From Kluyvera ascorbata_C (GTDB lineage: Bacteria; Pseudomonadota; Gammaproteobacteria; Enterobacterales; Enterobacteriaceae), in NCBI RefSeq assembly GCF_044197065.1, contig NZ_JBIQOI010000011.1:62001-126000 (forward strand): DNA of 64,000 bases, read 5' to 3'. The notes under the pieces were generated by a model. The model searched no databases and was not told where the DNA came from. It saw only the letters and a list, made by a program, of their open reading frames with translations. Shown piece by piece: positions 24,647 to 32,714 of this stretch (its first letter is position 1; the number at the start of each line of letters is the position of its first letter). The position numbers and the translations under genes are program-made.

Positions 24647-25767
24647 TAAATCACCTCCAGATCGGCATCCAGCGCCCCGGCTTCATGCAGCGCCTGCAGA
24701 ATCGACATAATGTCATCCGGGGTGGCGCCCAGGTTGTTCAGCGCGCTCACCAGCGTGCGCAGGCTGCTGGACTCCGGCAGCGTTATCATTCCAGGACGCG
24801 CGTGGTTAACCGAAATATTGCTCTGCGGCGTCACCGCCGTTCTGCCGCCGGCAAAGGCGTTTGGCTGGCTGACGTTCGAACTTTCGTTAATCGAGACCGT
24901 CAGGCTGCCGTGAGAAACCGCCGCCGCGTGCAGGGCAATACCGTCACCCATCACCACCGTGCCGGTGCGAGAGTTAAACACCACGCGGGCGCGGACTTTT
25001 TCCGCGCTGACCTGTACATCATCCAGTTGGGACATAAACGCCACGCGCGCGCCCGGACTGGTTGGCGCACGCACCACCACGTTGGTTGAGCTTTCCGCCG
25101 TGGCAATACCGCCAAACGAGGCGTTGATCGCCCCGGCAATATTATTGGCATCTTTAAACGACGGGCGCTTCAGGTTGAGGGTAATGGTGTCGCCCATCTG
25201 GAAATCGCTTTGAATTTCGCGCTCCACCGACGCGCCGTTAGGAATAAGCCCAGCCGTTGGCGTATTGACGGTCACGCTGGAGCCGCTGGCCCCGGTGGCG
25301 TTCATCCCGCCCACCACCACGCTGCCCTGCGCCAGCGCGTAGACTTCGCCGTCCGCACCGTGCAGTTGGGTTAGCAGCAGCGTGCCGCCGCGCAGGCTTT
25401 TGGCATCGCCAATCGACGACACGGTGACGTCAATGGTCTGCCCGCGAGAGTACATCGGCGGTAGCACCGCGCTGACCGCCACCGCGGCGACGTTCTTCAC
25501 CTTCGGGTCAATTTTCGACGGTAGCTGCACGCCGAACTGGCGCAGCATGTTGGTAATCGTCTGGTTGGTAAATTTCACCTGGTTTTTATCCCCGGTGCCG
25601 TCAAGACCCACCACCAGGCTGTAGCCAACGAGTTGGTTGCTGCGCACGCCCTGGACATTAACCAGCGACTCCAGCGATTGCGCCTGCGTCGCCGCAGGCA
25701 AAAACAGTGACAGCGCAATAACGACGCCATTTAACGCCTTCATCCAGCGCCAGCTTGAGTGTTGCAT
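24646..25767 (-). CDS. flgI: P-ring protein FlgI (lateral)
   Basis: FlgI forms the periplasmic ring around the rod. The 373 residues have a cleavable signal peptide (GVVIALSLFLPAATQAQ) and the FlgI signatures NQLVGYSLVVGLDGTGD, QTIDVTVSSIGDAKSLRGGTLL and DDIMSILQALHEAGALDA at the end. Length agrees with the 365-residue E. coli protein. It is coupled to flgJ and lies 13 nt after flgH. Confidence 0.96.
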   Translation of the reverse strand: MQHSSWRWMKALNGVVIALSLFLPAATQAQSLESLVNVQGVRSNQLVGYSLVVGLDGTGDKNQVKFTNQTITNMLRQFGVQLPSKIDPKVKNVAAVAVSAVLPPMYSRGQTIDVTVSSIGDAKSLRGGTLLLTQLHGADGEVYALAQGSVVVGGMNATGASGSSVTVNTPTAGLIPNGASVEREIQSDFQMGDTITLNLKRPSFKDANNIAGAINASFGGIATAESSTNVVVRAPTSPGARVAFMSQLDDVQVSAEKVRARVVFNSRTGTVVMGDGIALHAAAVSHGSLTVSINESSNVSQPNAFAGGRTAVTPQSNISVNHARPGMITLPESSSLRTLVSALNNLGATPDDIMSILQALHEAGALDADLEVI

Positions 25768-25780
25768 TTCAGTCTCCGGC

Positions 25781-26446
25781 TTAAATCGGGAAGAGAGGAT
25801 GGTTAAACAGGCGCGTCAGCCAGCCCGCCGCGTTAGCATCGCTCAGCGCGCCGCGACCGGCATAGGAGATGCGAGCATCGGCAATGCGCTGGGAGGAAAC
25901 CGAGTTATCGTTCTGAATATCATCGGCGCGGACCAGGCCGCTCAGTCGGATGTATTCATCGCCCTGATTGAGGGTCAGCCATTTTTCACCGCGAATTTCC
26001 AGAATGCCGTTTGGCTGCACCGAATGTACGGAGACGGTGATTTCACCGCGCAGGCTATTTTGCTGCTGCGACGTGGCGCTACCGGTAAAGTCACGGTTCG
26101 CGTCAATGCTGCCGGAGAGCTTATCTTTGGTATGACCAAAGACCGTAGGCGCACCGATATCCACGGTGTTGTTTTTACCGAAGTTGGTTTTCGCCTGTTT
26201 GCTGGACTGAGTGGACTCTTCCAGCATCACGGTCAGGATATCCCCCACGCGATAGGCGCGGCGGTCTGCCGTTAGCGACCAGTTGTAGCCGGTTTCAAAT
26301 ACCCCACCCGCACGACCTTCCGCCGCAGGCGGCTGTTCGGTTTTCGGGGGCGCAAAGTATTCGTCGTTCTTTTTGACCAGAATGGCCTGCGATTCGCATC
26401 CGCTCAGTAGCGGGACAAGCACCATCAGCCACAGATATTTTTTCAC
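25781..26446 (-). CDS. flgH: L-ring lipoprotein FlgH (lateral)
   Basis: FlgH forms the outer-membrane ring. It starts at a GTG (26446) and has a lipoprotein signal with lipobox LLSGC (Cys17 by count). The conserved RAYRVGDILTVMLEESTQSSKQAKT and the C-terminal QRIADARISYAGRGALSDANAAGWLTRLF are FlgH signatures. The 221 residues are near the usual 232. A hairpin lies in the 75-bp gap after flgG. Confidence 0.95.
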   Translation of the reverse strand: MKKYLWLMVLVPLLSGCESQAILVKKNDEYFAPPKTEQPPAAEGRAGGVFETGYNWSLTADRRAYRVGDILTVMLEESTQSSKQAKTNFGKNNTVDIGAPTVFGHTKDKLSGSIDANRDFTGSATSQQQNSLRGEITVSVHSVQPNGILEIRGEKWLTLNQGDEYIRLSGLVRADDIQNDNSVSSQRIADARISYAGRGALSDANAAGWLTRLFNHPLFPI

Positions 26447-26484
26447 GTTCAGCCTATTAACCTACTCACAAATCCATTGTTATT

Positions 26485-26506
26485 CCTCCCACCGAGGAGT
26501 GGGAGG
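26485..26506 (-). other. Intercistronic hairpin between flgG and flgH
   Basis: CCTCCCAC and GTGGGAGG form a perfect 8-bp stem with a 6-nt loop inside the flg operon. The tail is not U-rich. It may act as a processing or partial-termination site that lowers ring-protein output relative to rod and hook. Confidence 0.45.
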
Positions 26507-26521
26507 GACGCGCGATACGCC

Positions 26522-27307
26522 TTACAGCGTCTGGCTGATAAACTGCAGCATGTCGTCCGCCGCAGAGACCATTTTGGCGTTCATTTCATAGGCCCGCTGG
26601 ACCGTAATCATCGACACCATTTCGTTGACGATATCGACGTTGGAACCTTCCAGCGCGCTGTCCTGCAAGGTACCGAGGCCATCTTCGCCCGGCACGCCTT
26701 CCGTCGGCTGGCCGCTGGCGGCGGTTTCCAGATACAGGTTGTCCCCTTCCGCCGAGAGCCCGGCCGGGTTGGCAAAGTTCACCAGCGTCAGCTGTCCCAG
26801 TTCGGTCGCGTCGGTTTCGCCCGGCAGAATGGCGGTGACGGTGCCGTCCTCGCCGAAAGCCACGTTGGTTGCCCCGGCTGGCACGTCAATTTCCGGCTGT
26901 AGTGGCAGGCCTTCCGAGTTGGTCAGCACGCCGTCTGCGTTGATTTGCAGGTTGCCGTCGCGGGTGTAGGCGATATCGCCGTTGGCTTTCTGCACCTGCA
27001 AAAAACCCTGCCCCATGATGGCCACGTTCATGGCGTTGTCGGTGGTTTCCACGTTGCCTTCGGTGAAGGTTTTCTGGGTACCCACCACGCGCACGCCGCT
27101 ACCGAATTGCATGCCGGTCGGCATGATATTGTTCTGGTCGAGCATGGCGCCCGGCGCTTCCTGGGTCTGGTAGAACAGATCCTGGAACATCACGCGGTCG
27201 CGCTTAAAGCCCGTGGTATTGACGTTTGCGATGTTGTTCGCAATCGCGCTCATCTCAGCATCTTCCGCCGACAGGCCGGTTTTACTGATCCATAATGCTG
27301 CGTTCAT
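26522..27307 (-). CDS. flgG: Distal rod protein FlgG (lateral)
   Basis: FlgG builds the distal rod. The 261 residues equal the family length (260). N-terminal motif: ANNIANVNTTGFKRDRVMFQDLFYQ; the FlgG-specific YQTQEAPGA-like text follows. The C-terminal motif is EGSNVDIVNEMVSMITVQRAYEMNAKM. It is preceded by flgF at 16 nt. Confidence 0.96.
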   Translation of the reverse strand: MNAALWISKTGLSAEDAEMSAIANNIANVNTTGFKRDRVMFQDLFYQTQEAPGAMLDQNNIMPTGMQFGSGVRVVGTQKTFTEGNVETTDNAMNVAIMGQGFLQVQKANGDIAYTRDGNLQINADGVLTNSEGLPLQPEIDVPAGATNVAFGEDGTVTAILPGETDATELGQLTLVNFANPAGLSAEGDNLYLETAASGQPTEGVPGEDGLGTLQDSALEGSNVDIVNEMVSMITVQRAYEMNAKMVSAADDMLQFISQTL

Positions 27308-27323
27308 AATGCGTTATTCCTGA

Positions 27324-28061
27324 TTAGGAGCCGGTGAGCAGGCGGTTGCCTGAGTCACTGATATCCTCGGCCGTTTTCATCATCTTGATTTGCGCTTCAA
27401 ACTGACGGTTCATCGCAATAGAAGACATCATTTCGCTCACCGCGGAGACGTTGCTGCCTTCAAGGAATCCGCCGCTCACTTTGATGTTTTCATCGCGCTG
27501 GGCCGGGACGCCATCGGCAGTAACCAGCATCCCCTGGCTGTTCTTCGCGAGGTTGCTGACCGAAATATCCACCAGCTTTAGGCGATCGATATCCATGGTG
27601 GCGGTCACATCGCCGTCATCCGGCGTGACCGACAGCGTGCCGTCGCTGCCGAAAGAGGCGATGGCGTTGGGCGGCAGCGTAATCGGGCCGTTATCGCCCA
27701 GCACGCGGTAGCCATTGATGGTGAGCTGCCCCTGATCGTCCTGCTGAATATTGCCGTTGCGGGTATACACCTCTTTCCCAGCGCTATCTTCCACCGCGAT
27801 GTAGCCCGTCCCCTGAATGGCGACATCCAACGGACGTTCTGTTTTTTCCGCGACGCCAGTGCTGTCGTCGACGCCGCTCGGGCTTTCCTGCGCCATATAG
27901 CGCGTGGTGAAGCCGCGGCCGCTGACCTGCTGGTACTGCGACATCGGCACGTCGGCGCGAAAGCCGTTGGTATTGACGTTAGCAAGGTTGTTGGCGCTAA
28001 TGCGCTGCTCAACCAGCGTCTGCGAGGCACCGCTGAGCGCGGTATAAATCAACCGATCCAT
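27324..28061 (-). CDS. flgF: Proximal rod protein FlgF (lateral)
   Basis: FlgF is a proximal rod subunit. The 245 residues (251 in E. coli) begin MDRLIYTALSGASQTLVEQR with SANNLANVNTNGFRADVPM. The C-terminal EGSNVSAVSEMMSSIAMNRQFE is the FlgF form of the rod-hook signature. It lies between flgE and flgG. Confidence 0.95.
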   Translation of the reverse strand: MDRLIYTALSGASQTLVEQRISANNLANVNTNGFRADVPMSQYQQVSGRGFTTRYMAQESPSGVDDSTGVAEKTERPLDVAIQGTGYIAVEDSAGKEVYTRNGNIQQDDQGQLTINGYRVLGDNGPITLPPNAIASFGSDGTLSVTPDDGDVTATMDIDRLKLVDISVSNLAKNSQGMLVTADGVPAQRDENIKVSGGFLEGSNVSAVSEMMSSIAMNRQFEAQIKMMKTAEDISDSGNRLLTGS

Positions 28062-28072
28062 AAGTCAGTGCC

Positions 28073-29266
28073 TTACATCGCCTGGAAGAGTGCGTCATCA
28101 AGCTGCGTACTGGTGGAGATCACCTTGGTGTTCGCCTGGTAGTTACGCTGCGCCGTCATCAGATCCACCAGCTCGTTGGTGATGTCCACGTTAGAGCTTT
28201 CGAGCATGCCGGAAGAGAGCGTGCCGAACGCGCCGGAGCCCGGAGCGCCAATCAGCGGCGTGCCGGATTCCCCGGTCTGTACCCAGGCGGTACCGCTCAC
28301 CGCTTCCAGCCCGTTTTCGTTCGGGAAGGTCGCCAGAACGACCTGGCCCTGCAACATACGCTCGCCGTTGCTGTAGGTGGCATACACTTTGCCGTCGTCA
28401 TCCACCTGAACCCCGTTCTGCGTGGCAGAAGCGTAGCCGTCGGCGGAGTTGGCGGTTACCGAGAAATCAGAGCCGTACTGGGTACAGCTGCTGTAATCAA
28501 AGGTCATGGTGATCGGGTCCGCGCCGCTGGTGGCGAAGGTCATACTTGGCGGCGTGGTCGGAGAGACCAGTTCACCGGTAGAGCTGAAGTCGAGCTCTAC
28601 GCTATCGCCTTGATCTTCACCATCAAAGGTGTAGGAGACCGTCCACTGGTTATCGCCTGTTTTAGTGAAGTACTGGCCGACCGAGTGTTCATTGCCCAGC
28701 GAGTCGTACACCGTGGTGGTGTAACTGGAGGTATAGGTGTTGCTGTTATTTGGGTCAAACGGTGTGACGGATGGATCGATAACCTCTGAACTGGAGTCCA
28801 GGTTTGCGGTAAAGGTTTCCGAGGTGGTCGGTTGCGCCGGGATGTTGCCGGTTTTGATTTGAATATTCGTCACGGTCCCCGTTTGCAGCGTCCCGCTGTC
28901 ATCCACCGGATAGCCTTGCAGGTAGTCGCCGGAAGCGTTGACGATATAGCCATTTTTATCCGTTTCGAAAGAGCCTGCGCGGGTATAGCTGATGTTGCCT
29001 GCGCTATCGCAGATAACGAAAAAACCGCCGTCGTTAATCGCCAGATCCAGCGCGTTGCCGGTAGAGACCATCGACCCGCCGGTAGAAATACTTTGTGCCG
29101 AGCCCGACACGCTCACCCCCATCGCCTGAGTACCGGCATACATCGCGGAGAACTGAGTAGACTGCGATTTATATCCCACCGTACCGGCGTTGGCGATGTT
29201 GTTACTGATACCATCAAGCTGTTCGTTGACGGCGTTCAGACCCGTCGCGGCAATTTCATAACTCAT
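28073..29266 (-). CDS. flgE: Hook protein FlgE (lateral)
   Basis: FlgE is the hook subunit. The 397 residues match E. coli (402). The N-terminus has NEQLDGISNNIANAGTVGYK and the C-terminus ESSNVDITNELVDLMTAQRNYQ, both hook-type. A Thr/Ser-rich variable middle carries three cysteines, which is unusual for an exported axial protein. AGGAAAA precedes the ATG. Confidence 0.96.
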   Translation of the reverse strand: MSYEIAATGLNAVNEQLDGISNNIANAGTVGYKSQSTQFSAMYAGTQAMGVSVSGSAQSISTGGSMVSTGNALDLAINDGGFFVICDSAGNISYTRAGSFETDKNGYIVNASGDYLQGYPVDDSGTLQTGTVTNIQIKTGNIPAQPTTSETFTANLDSSSEVIDPSVTPFDPNNSNTYTSSYTTTVYDSLGNEHSVGQYFTKTGDNQWTVSYTFDGEDQGDSVELDFSSTGELVSPTTPPSMTFATSGADPITMTFDYSSCTQYGSDFSVTANSADGYASATQNGVQVDDDGKVYATYSNGERMLQGQVVLATFPNENGLEAVSGTAWVQTGESGTPLIGAPGSGAFGTLSSGMLESSNVDITNELVDLMTAQRNYQANTKVISTSTQLDDALFQAM

Positions 29267-29291
29267 TATTTTTTCCTGTTATTTCGCTAAC

Positions 29292-30122
29292 TTACGCCAC
29301 ATCACTGTTGGCAGAATCATCGTTGGCGTCGGGGACGCCAAACTGGCTAATCATGGTAAACGGCACTTCACCTACCCCCGCGACGTTGAGCACTGGCGTG
29401 CTGCCGTCGAGCGGAATACGCACGTCTTCCACTTCACCGGAGACTTCAATCGGCACCTCTTCTTCGCCAGTGTTGGTGACGACAGAGATGTCGTAATCCC
29501 CTGCGGGAATGCCGTAATCGGACGGGTTAATATCAAAATCAACCTGACCGGGGCCGATAGACGTTTCACCGTCCGGGATAAGCGATACGGCATAGTCATC
29601 TCCCGCCGCATCGGTAAAGTGCAGCTCAACGTCGGTACAGGCATCGTCCAGCGTGACGCGACCCTGGATGTCCTGGGTGTTGTCGGCCAAATCCAGCGAT
29701 GAGGTCTGCACCATGATGGTGTCGCCCACCATATTGCCCAGCGCCATCACCTGAAGGTTGCTCATCAGAACGGCGTTGGTGTTGGCCTGCACGCTCATTT
29801 CACTCATCATCGCCACCTGCGCCATCGAGGAGAGCTGGTCGATATACTCGGTCGGGTCCGCTGGGTCGGTCGGGTCCTGATTTTCGATTTCCGCCACGAA
29901 CAGCGTTAAAAAGGTGTCTACACCGGAACTCTCCGTCGAGGTCGTGGTGGTCGCCGTACCGCTGGTGCTGCTGGTGTCCGTCGTATCGCTCGTCGCGCTG
30001 CTATCGCTGGCGCCCAGATTGTTGCTCGATGCCGTAGCGCCGAGGTTATTGTCCGCGACCGCCGTCTTTCCGCTTTCGGATGACAGGGCCTGTGATTGGG
30101 CATACAGCGCCAAAGCATTCAT
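29292..30122 (-). CDS. flgD: Hook-cap (scaffold) protein FlgD (lateral)
   Basis: FlgD caps the growing hook and is later replaced by FlgK. The 276 residues include the FlgD core TFLTLFVAEIENQDPTDPADP and TEYIDQLSSMAQVAMMSEMS. A C-terminal Ig-like region (GVGEVPFTMISQFG) follows. The N-terminal 50 residues are almost entirely Ser, Thr, Ala and Asp, longer than in E. coli FlgD (231 residues). The ATG overlaps the flgC stop by one base. Confidence 0.94.
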   Translation of the reverse strand: MNALALYAQSQALSSESGKTAVADNNLGATASSNNLGASDSSATSDTTDTSSTSGTATTTTSTESSGVDTFLTLFVAEIENQDPTDPADPTEYIDQLSSMAQVAMMSEMSVQANTNAVLMSNLQVMALGNMVGDTIMVQTSSLDLADNTQDIQGRVTLDDACTDVELHFTDAAGDDYAVSLIPDGETSIGPGQVDFDINPSDYGIPAGDYDISVVTNTGEEEVPIEVSGEVEDVRIPLDGSTPVLNVAGVGEVPFTMISQFGVPDANDDSANSDVA

Positions 30123-30553
30123 TACGATTCCCCTAACTTGAGTAGGCTTTGCTGCATGCTTTTCACGTTGTTCAGCACGTCAACATTGGTTTCAAAATCC
30201 CGCGAGGCGGACATCATGTCGGCCATCTGTTCCACCACGTTCACGTCCGGGTAGTAGACGTATCCGGTCTGGTCAGCCATTGGGTTATGCGGCTCGTAGC
30301 GTTTTTCCGCTCCGCCGCTTTGCAGCACGTCCTGCACCTGTACGCTGGCCCCATCAATCTCATGGCGGTTGTGGCCGCCCATCAGGCTGTTGTTATAGAC
30401 CGCCGCAAATACCGGGCTGCGCGCCTTATAGGCCGTCGCTTCGCTGCTCGCTGGCGATTCGGCGTTCGCCAGGTTACTGGCGACGGTGTTGAGGCGAATG
30501 GTCTGCGCCGTCATCGCCGAACCAGAAATCTGATAAATATCTGAAAAAGACAT
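30122..30553 (-). CDS. flgC: Proximal rod protein FlgC (lateral)
   Basis: FlgC is a proximal rod subunit. The 143 residues show TIRLNTVASNLANAESPASS near the start and NVVEQMADMMSASRDFETNVDVLNN near the end, the FlgC signatures. Length is close to the usual 134-140. It lies 2 nt after flgB and is coupled to flgD. Confidence 0.95.
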   Translation of the reverse strand: MSFSDIYQISGSAMTAQTIRLNTVASNLANAESPASSEATAYKARSPVFAAVYNNSLMGGHNRHEIDGASVQVQDVLQSGGAEKRYEPHNPMADQTGYVYYPDVNVVEQMADMMSASRDFETNVDVLNNVKSMQQSLLKLGES

Positions 30554-30555
30554 TG

Positions 30556-30903
30556 TTATTTCCCTTCAATGGCTTCCCTAAGCCCGCTTAGTTGCAGATT
30601 TAAAAACGCCAGACTGCTTTGATAATCCATACTGTTTTGCGAGAACCGCGCCTGCTCGGTGTTGAGCTCCACGGTGTTGCCATCCTCAGAGGGCTGCATC
30701 GGCACGCGATACTTCACGTCCACCTGCGGCTCTGCGGTGGAACCATTTGCCCGTTGCATCTCAGCGGCAAAATCAATATCTTTAGCTTTGAAATTTGGCG
30801 TATCGACGTTCGCCAGATTCGCGGTCAGTAGCTCGGTCCTCTCAAGACGTAACTGCACTGCCTGCGGATGTACACCCAATGCTTTTTGAAAACTGATTGC
30901 CAT
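30556..30903 (-). CDS. flgB: Proximal rod protein FlgB (lateral)
   Basis: FlgB is a proximal rod subunit and first gene of the flgBCDEFGHIJ operon. I place the start at 30903 (MAISFQKALGVHPQAVQLRL, 115 residues), the usual FlgB beginning; AGGAG lies 11 nt upstream. An ATG at 30912 is possible but only 2 nt from AGGAG. The frame further upstream to 30951 runs through a sigma54 promoter and cannot be coding. The motif LTANLANVDTPNFKAKDIDF is diagnostic. Confidence 0.93.
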   Translation of the reverse strand: MAISFQKALGVHPQAVQLRLERTELLTANLANVDTPNFKAKDIDFAAEMQRANGSTAEPQVDVKYRVPMQPSEDGNTVELNTEQARFSQNSMDYQSSLAFLNLQLSGLREAIEGK

Positions 30904-30938
30904 TTCTTCCATCACTCCTGCATCGTCCTTGCCAGTTA

Positions 30939-30956
30939 TAGCAATATACATGCCAA
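30939..30956 (-). promoter_or_regulatory. Sigma54 promoter of flgB
   Basis: On the minus strand TTGGCATGTATATTGCTA matches TGGCACG-N4-TTGCW, with GG at 30954-30953, GC at 30942-30941 and exactly 10 nt between. The start site would fall near 30929, just upstream of AGGAG and the flgB start. It closely resembles the lafB promoter. Confidence 0.87.
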
Positions 30957-30986
30957 CTTTTTAAGTGATTGATAGGAAATGGATTT

Positions 30987-31757
30987 ATGAGTTTGTTACG
31001 CCATAAAGGGAAAGGAATTTTCCGCCTGGTTGCGGAAGTTATGCTGACGCTCAGCGCGGCGCTTCCGGTCTGTGCCGCCGTCCATCCGGTACAGCACAGC
31101 GCCAGAGAACAGATCAACGCCCAGGTGCTTCACGCGGCAACCCAAATCATTGAAGCCCAGGCGCAAAAAGCCCAGTGGCAGGATTATCGCTACACGTTCA
31201 ACGTTTTTATCCCCTCCATGGTGGCGAACGCGACGGTCTGCCCGTCGCCGCTGCATCTTAACCTCACCTCTCCCCCCGACATGGCGCTTAGCCGTATGAA
31301 CTATGAAGTTAGCTGTCAGGATGCCAACGGCTGGAAGGTTAACGTCGGCGTGCGGCCTGATGTCTTCGTCGCCGTGGTGATGCCGCGCTCGCTGATACCA
31401 CGCAATACCGAAATTACGGCCGACGATATCGAGCTGAAAAAATTCAACATCAGTAACCAGCACGGCGACGTGCTGATGCACCCGGAAGACGTCGTTGGCC
31501 TGACCAGCAAGCGCGCGCTGCAACCCGGTAAGCCGCTGACCGCCGCCGAGCTGGTGCAGCCGCTGCTGGTGAAACGCGATCAGCCGGTGATGATTGTTTC
31601 CCGTATGCAGGGGATTACCGCGTCCATGCCCGGCGTGGCGATGAAAAATGGGCACAAAGGCGATGTGATCCGCGTGCGTAATGCCACGAGCCAGCGGGTG
31701 ATTAGCGGCGTTGTCGACCAGGCTGGGGTGGTGGAGACGCTGAACGCAACGCCATAA
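30987..31757 (+). CDS. flgA: P-ring chaperone FlgA (lateral)
   Basis: FlgA is a periplasmic chaperone for FlgI assembly. From the ATG at 30987 (TAGGAAA upstream) the product is 256 residues with a signal peptide (AEVMLTLSAALPVCAAV). The C-terminal SAF domain contains RNTEITADDIELKKF and KRALQPGKPLTAAELVQP, with the final VIRVRNATSQRVISGVV motif. It diverges from flgB over about 80 bp and precedes flgM and flgN. Confidence 0.95.
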   Translation: MSLLRHKGKGIFRLVAEVMLTLSAALPVCAAVHPVQHSAREQINAQVLHAATQIIEAQAQKAQWQDYRYTFNVFIPSMVANATVCPSPLHLNLTSPPDMALSRMNYEVSCQDANGWKVNVGVRPDVFVAVVMPRSLIPRNTEITADDIELKKFNISNQHGDVLMHPEDVVGLTSKRALQPGKPLTAAELVQPLLVKRDQPVMIVSRMQGITASMPGVAMKNGHKGDVIRVRNATSQRVISGVVDQAGVVETLNATP

Positions 31758-31778
31758 CGCGTTTTTTTAGCCAACGAT

Positions 31779-31806
31779 TAAAGTTTTCCGCCGCTGTCGC
31801 CGCTTT
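31779..31806 (+). promoter_or_regulatory. LafS (sigma28)-type promoter of flgM
   Basis: TAAAGTTT (31779-31786), a perfect sigma28 -35 element, then 12 nt and GCCGCTTT (31799-31806). It lies about 48 bp before the flgM ATG, between flgA and flgM. FlgM made from a sigma28 promoter would close the usual feedback loop. Confidence 0.65.
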
Positions 31807-31853
31807 TATGCGGTAACAGACGAACGACCATGCGGGATTTGCACGAGGTTGAT

Positions 31854-32144
31854 ATGAAAATTACGCCCATGATTTCCGGTAGCCGCCCGGCTTCCGTCTC
31901 AGGAAGCGAGCGAAACAAGCAGAACAGCACGGCGCAGAGCAGCACCAGCAACACATCAACGCTGTCTGCGGATGACATCACTCAGGCCGGGTTACAGTCG
32001 GCGCAGCAAACGCTGAATAACGACGCCCAGGACGACGTGGACTACGACAAAGTGGCCCAGATGCAGGCCGCATTAGCAGCAGGCCAGCTCCAGGTGAACC
32101 CCGACGATCTGGCCGCTGATATGCTGAGCTACTTCCAGCAATAA
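31854..32144 (+). CDS. flgM: Anti-sigma28 factor FlgM (lateral)
   Basis: FlgM binds the flagellar sigma28 (here LafS) until the hook is complete and FlgM is exported. From the ATG at 31854 (GAGGT upstream) it is 96 residues, the family length. The disordered Ser/Thr/Asn-rich N-terminus is followed by the sigma-binding C-terminal helices (DYDKVAQMQAALAAGQLQVN, AADMLSYFQ). flgN follows at 12 nt. Confidence 0.93.
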   Translation: MKITPMISGSRPASVSGSERNKQNSTAQSSTSNTSTLSADDITQAGLQSAQQTLNNDAQDDVDYDKVAQMQAALAAGQLQVNPDDLAADMLSYFQQ

Positions 32145-32156
32145 AGGACGTGAAGA

Positions 32157-32585
32157 GTGAGTACGACGCTTCAACAGGTGAAAATCCTGCTACAGGGGAT
32201 CCGCGACGACGACGGCCACTACGATGCGCTGCGTTCGCTGCTGGAACAGCAACGACTGTGCATGATTCGTCGCGCCAGCGACGACCTGCTCGCCGTTAAC
32301 GACAAGATTCAGCAGTACTACGAACAGCTCAACACCAGCAGCCAGCAGCGCCGTTCGCTGTTGCAAACGCTGGGGGTAAGCGTCAACCGCAGCGGGCTGG
32401 AGCAGGTCTTTAACTGGCTGCCCGCCCCCCAAAAAAATGCCGCCCGCGGCTGGTGGCTGGCGCTGGAGCAAAAGGCAGAACGCTGCAAAGCCTACAACGA
32501 AAAAAATGGCGAGCTGCTGATTCGCCAGTACGAATTTATTCAGACTTTTTTAGGCACCGAGCCGGATTTTATCTATTGCCCGTAG
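32157..32585 (+). CDS. flgN: Export chaperone FlgN (lateral)
   Basis: FlgN chaperones FlgK and FlgL to the export gate. The 142-residue helical protein starts at a GTG (32157) after AAAGGACGTGAAGA. It carries the FlgN pattern: an N-terminal helix with LLEQQRLCMIRRASDDLLAV, a loop, and a helix with KNGELLIRQYEFIQTFLG. It ends the flgA-M-N group. The long opposite-strand frames here are shadows. Confidence 0.88.
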   Translation: MSTTLQQVKILLQGIRDDDGHYDALRSLLEQQRLCMIRRASDDLLAVNDKIQQYYEQLNTSSQQRRSLLQTLGVSVNRSGLEQVFNWLPAPQKNAARGWWLALEQKAERCKAYNEKNGELLIRQYEFIQTFLGTEPDFIYCP

Positions 32586-32595
32586 CGTTGCCGTA

Positions 32596-32618
32596 AAGCG
32601 GAAAACGATTTTCCGCTT
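32596..32618 (+). terminator. Hairpin downstream of flgN
   Basis: AAGCGGAAAA and TTTTCCGCTT form a perfect 10-bp stem with a 3-nt loop 11 bp past the flgN stop. The plus-strand tail (AAAATTAACC) is not U-rich, so termination strength is uncertain. Confidence 0.55.
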
Positions 32619-32655
32619 AAAATTAACCTATTGATTATATTGATAATAAAAAAAA

Positions 32656-32670
32656 GGCACGGTAATTGCT
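32656..32670 (+). promoter_or_regulatory. Sigma54 promoter of the FliB-like gene
   Basis: AAGGCACGGTAATTGCTTA contains GG (32656-32657), 10 nt, and GC (32668-32669), with GGCACG and TTGCT exactly as in the sigma54 consensus. The start site would be near 32681, about 34 nt before the ATG of the following gene. It places this modification gene under LafK with the structural flagellar genes. Confidence 0.82.
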
Positions 32671-32714
32671 TAGCGCCATATGGATTTTATAAAAGGGAAT
32701 GCTGAGAGCACCAT

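Noticed and set aside
30925..30942. Sigma54 promoter for flgA on the plus strand
   Set aside because: TTGC is present, but the -24 GG is replaced by TG (CTGCATCGTCCTTGCC), which breaks the most conserved pair.
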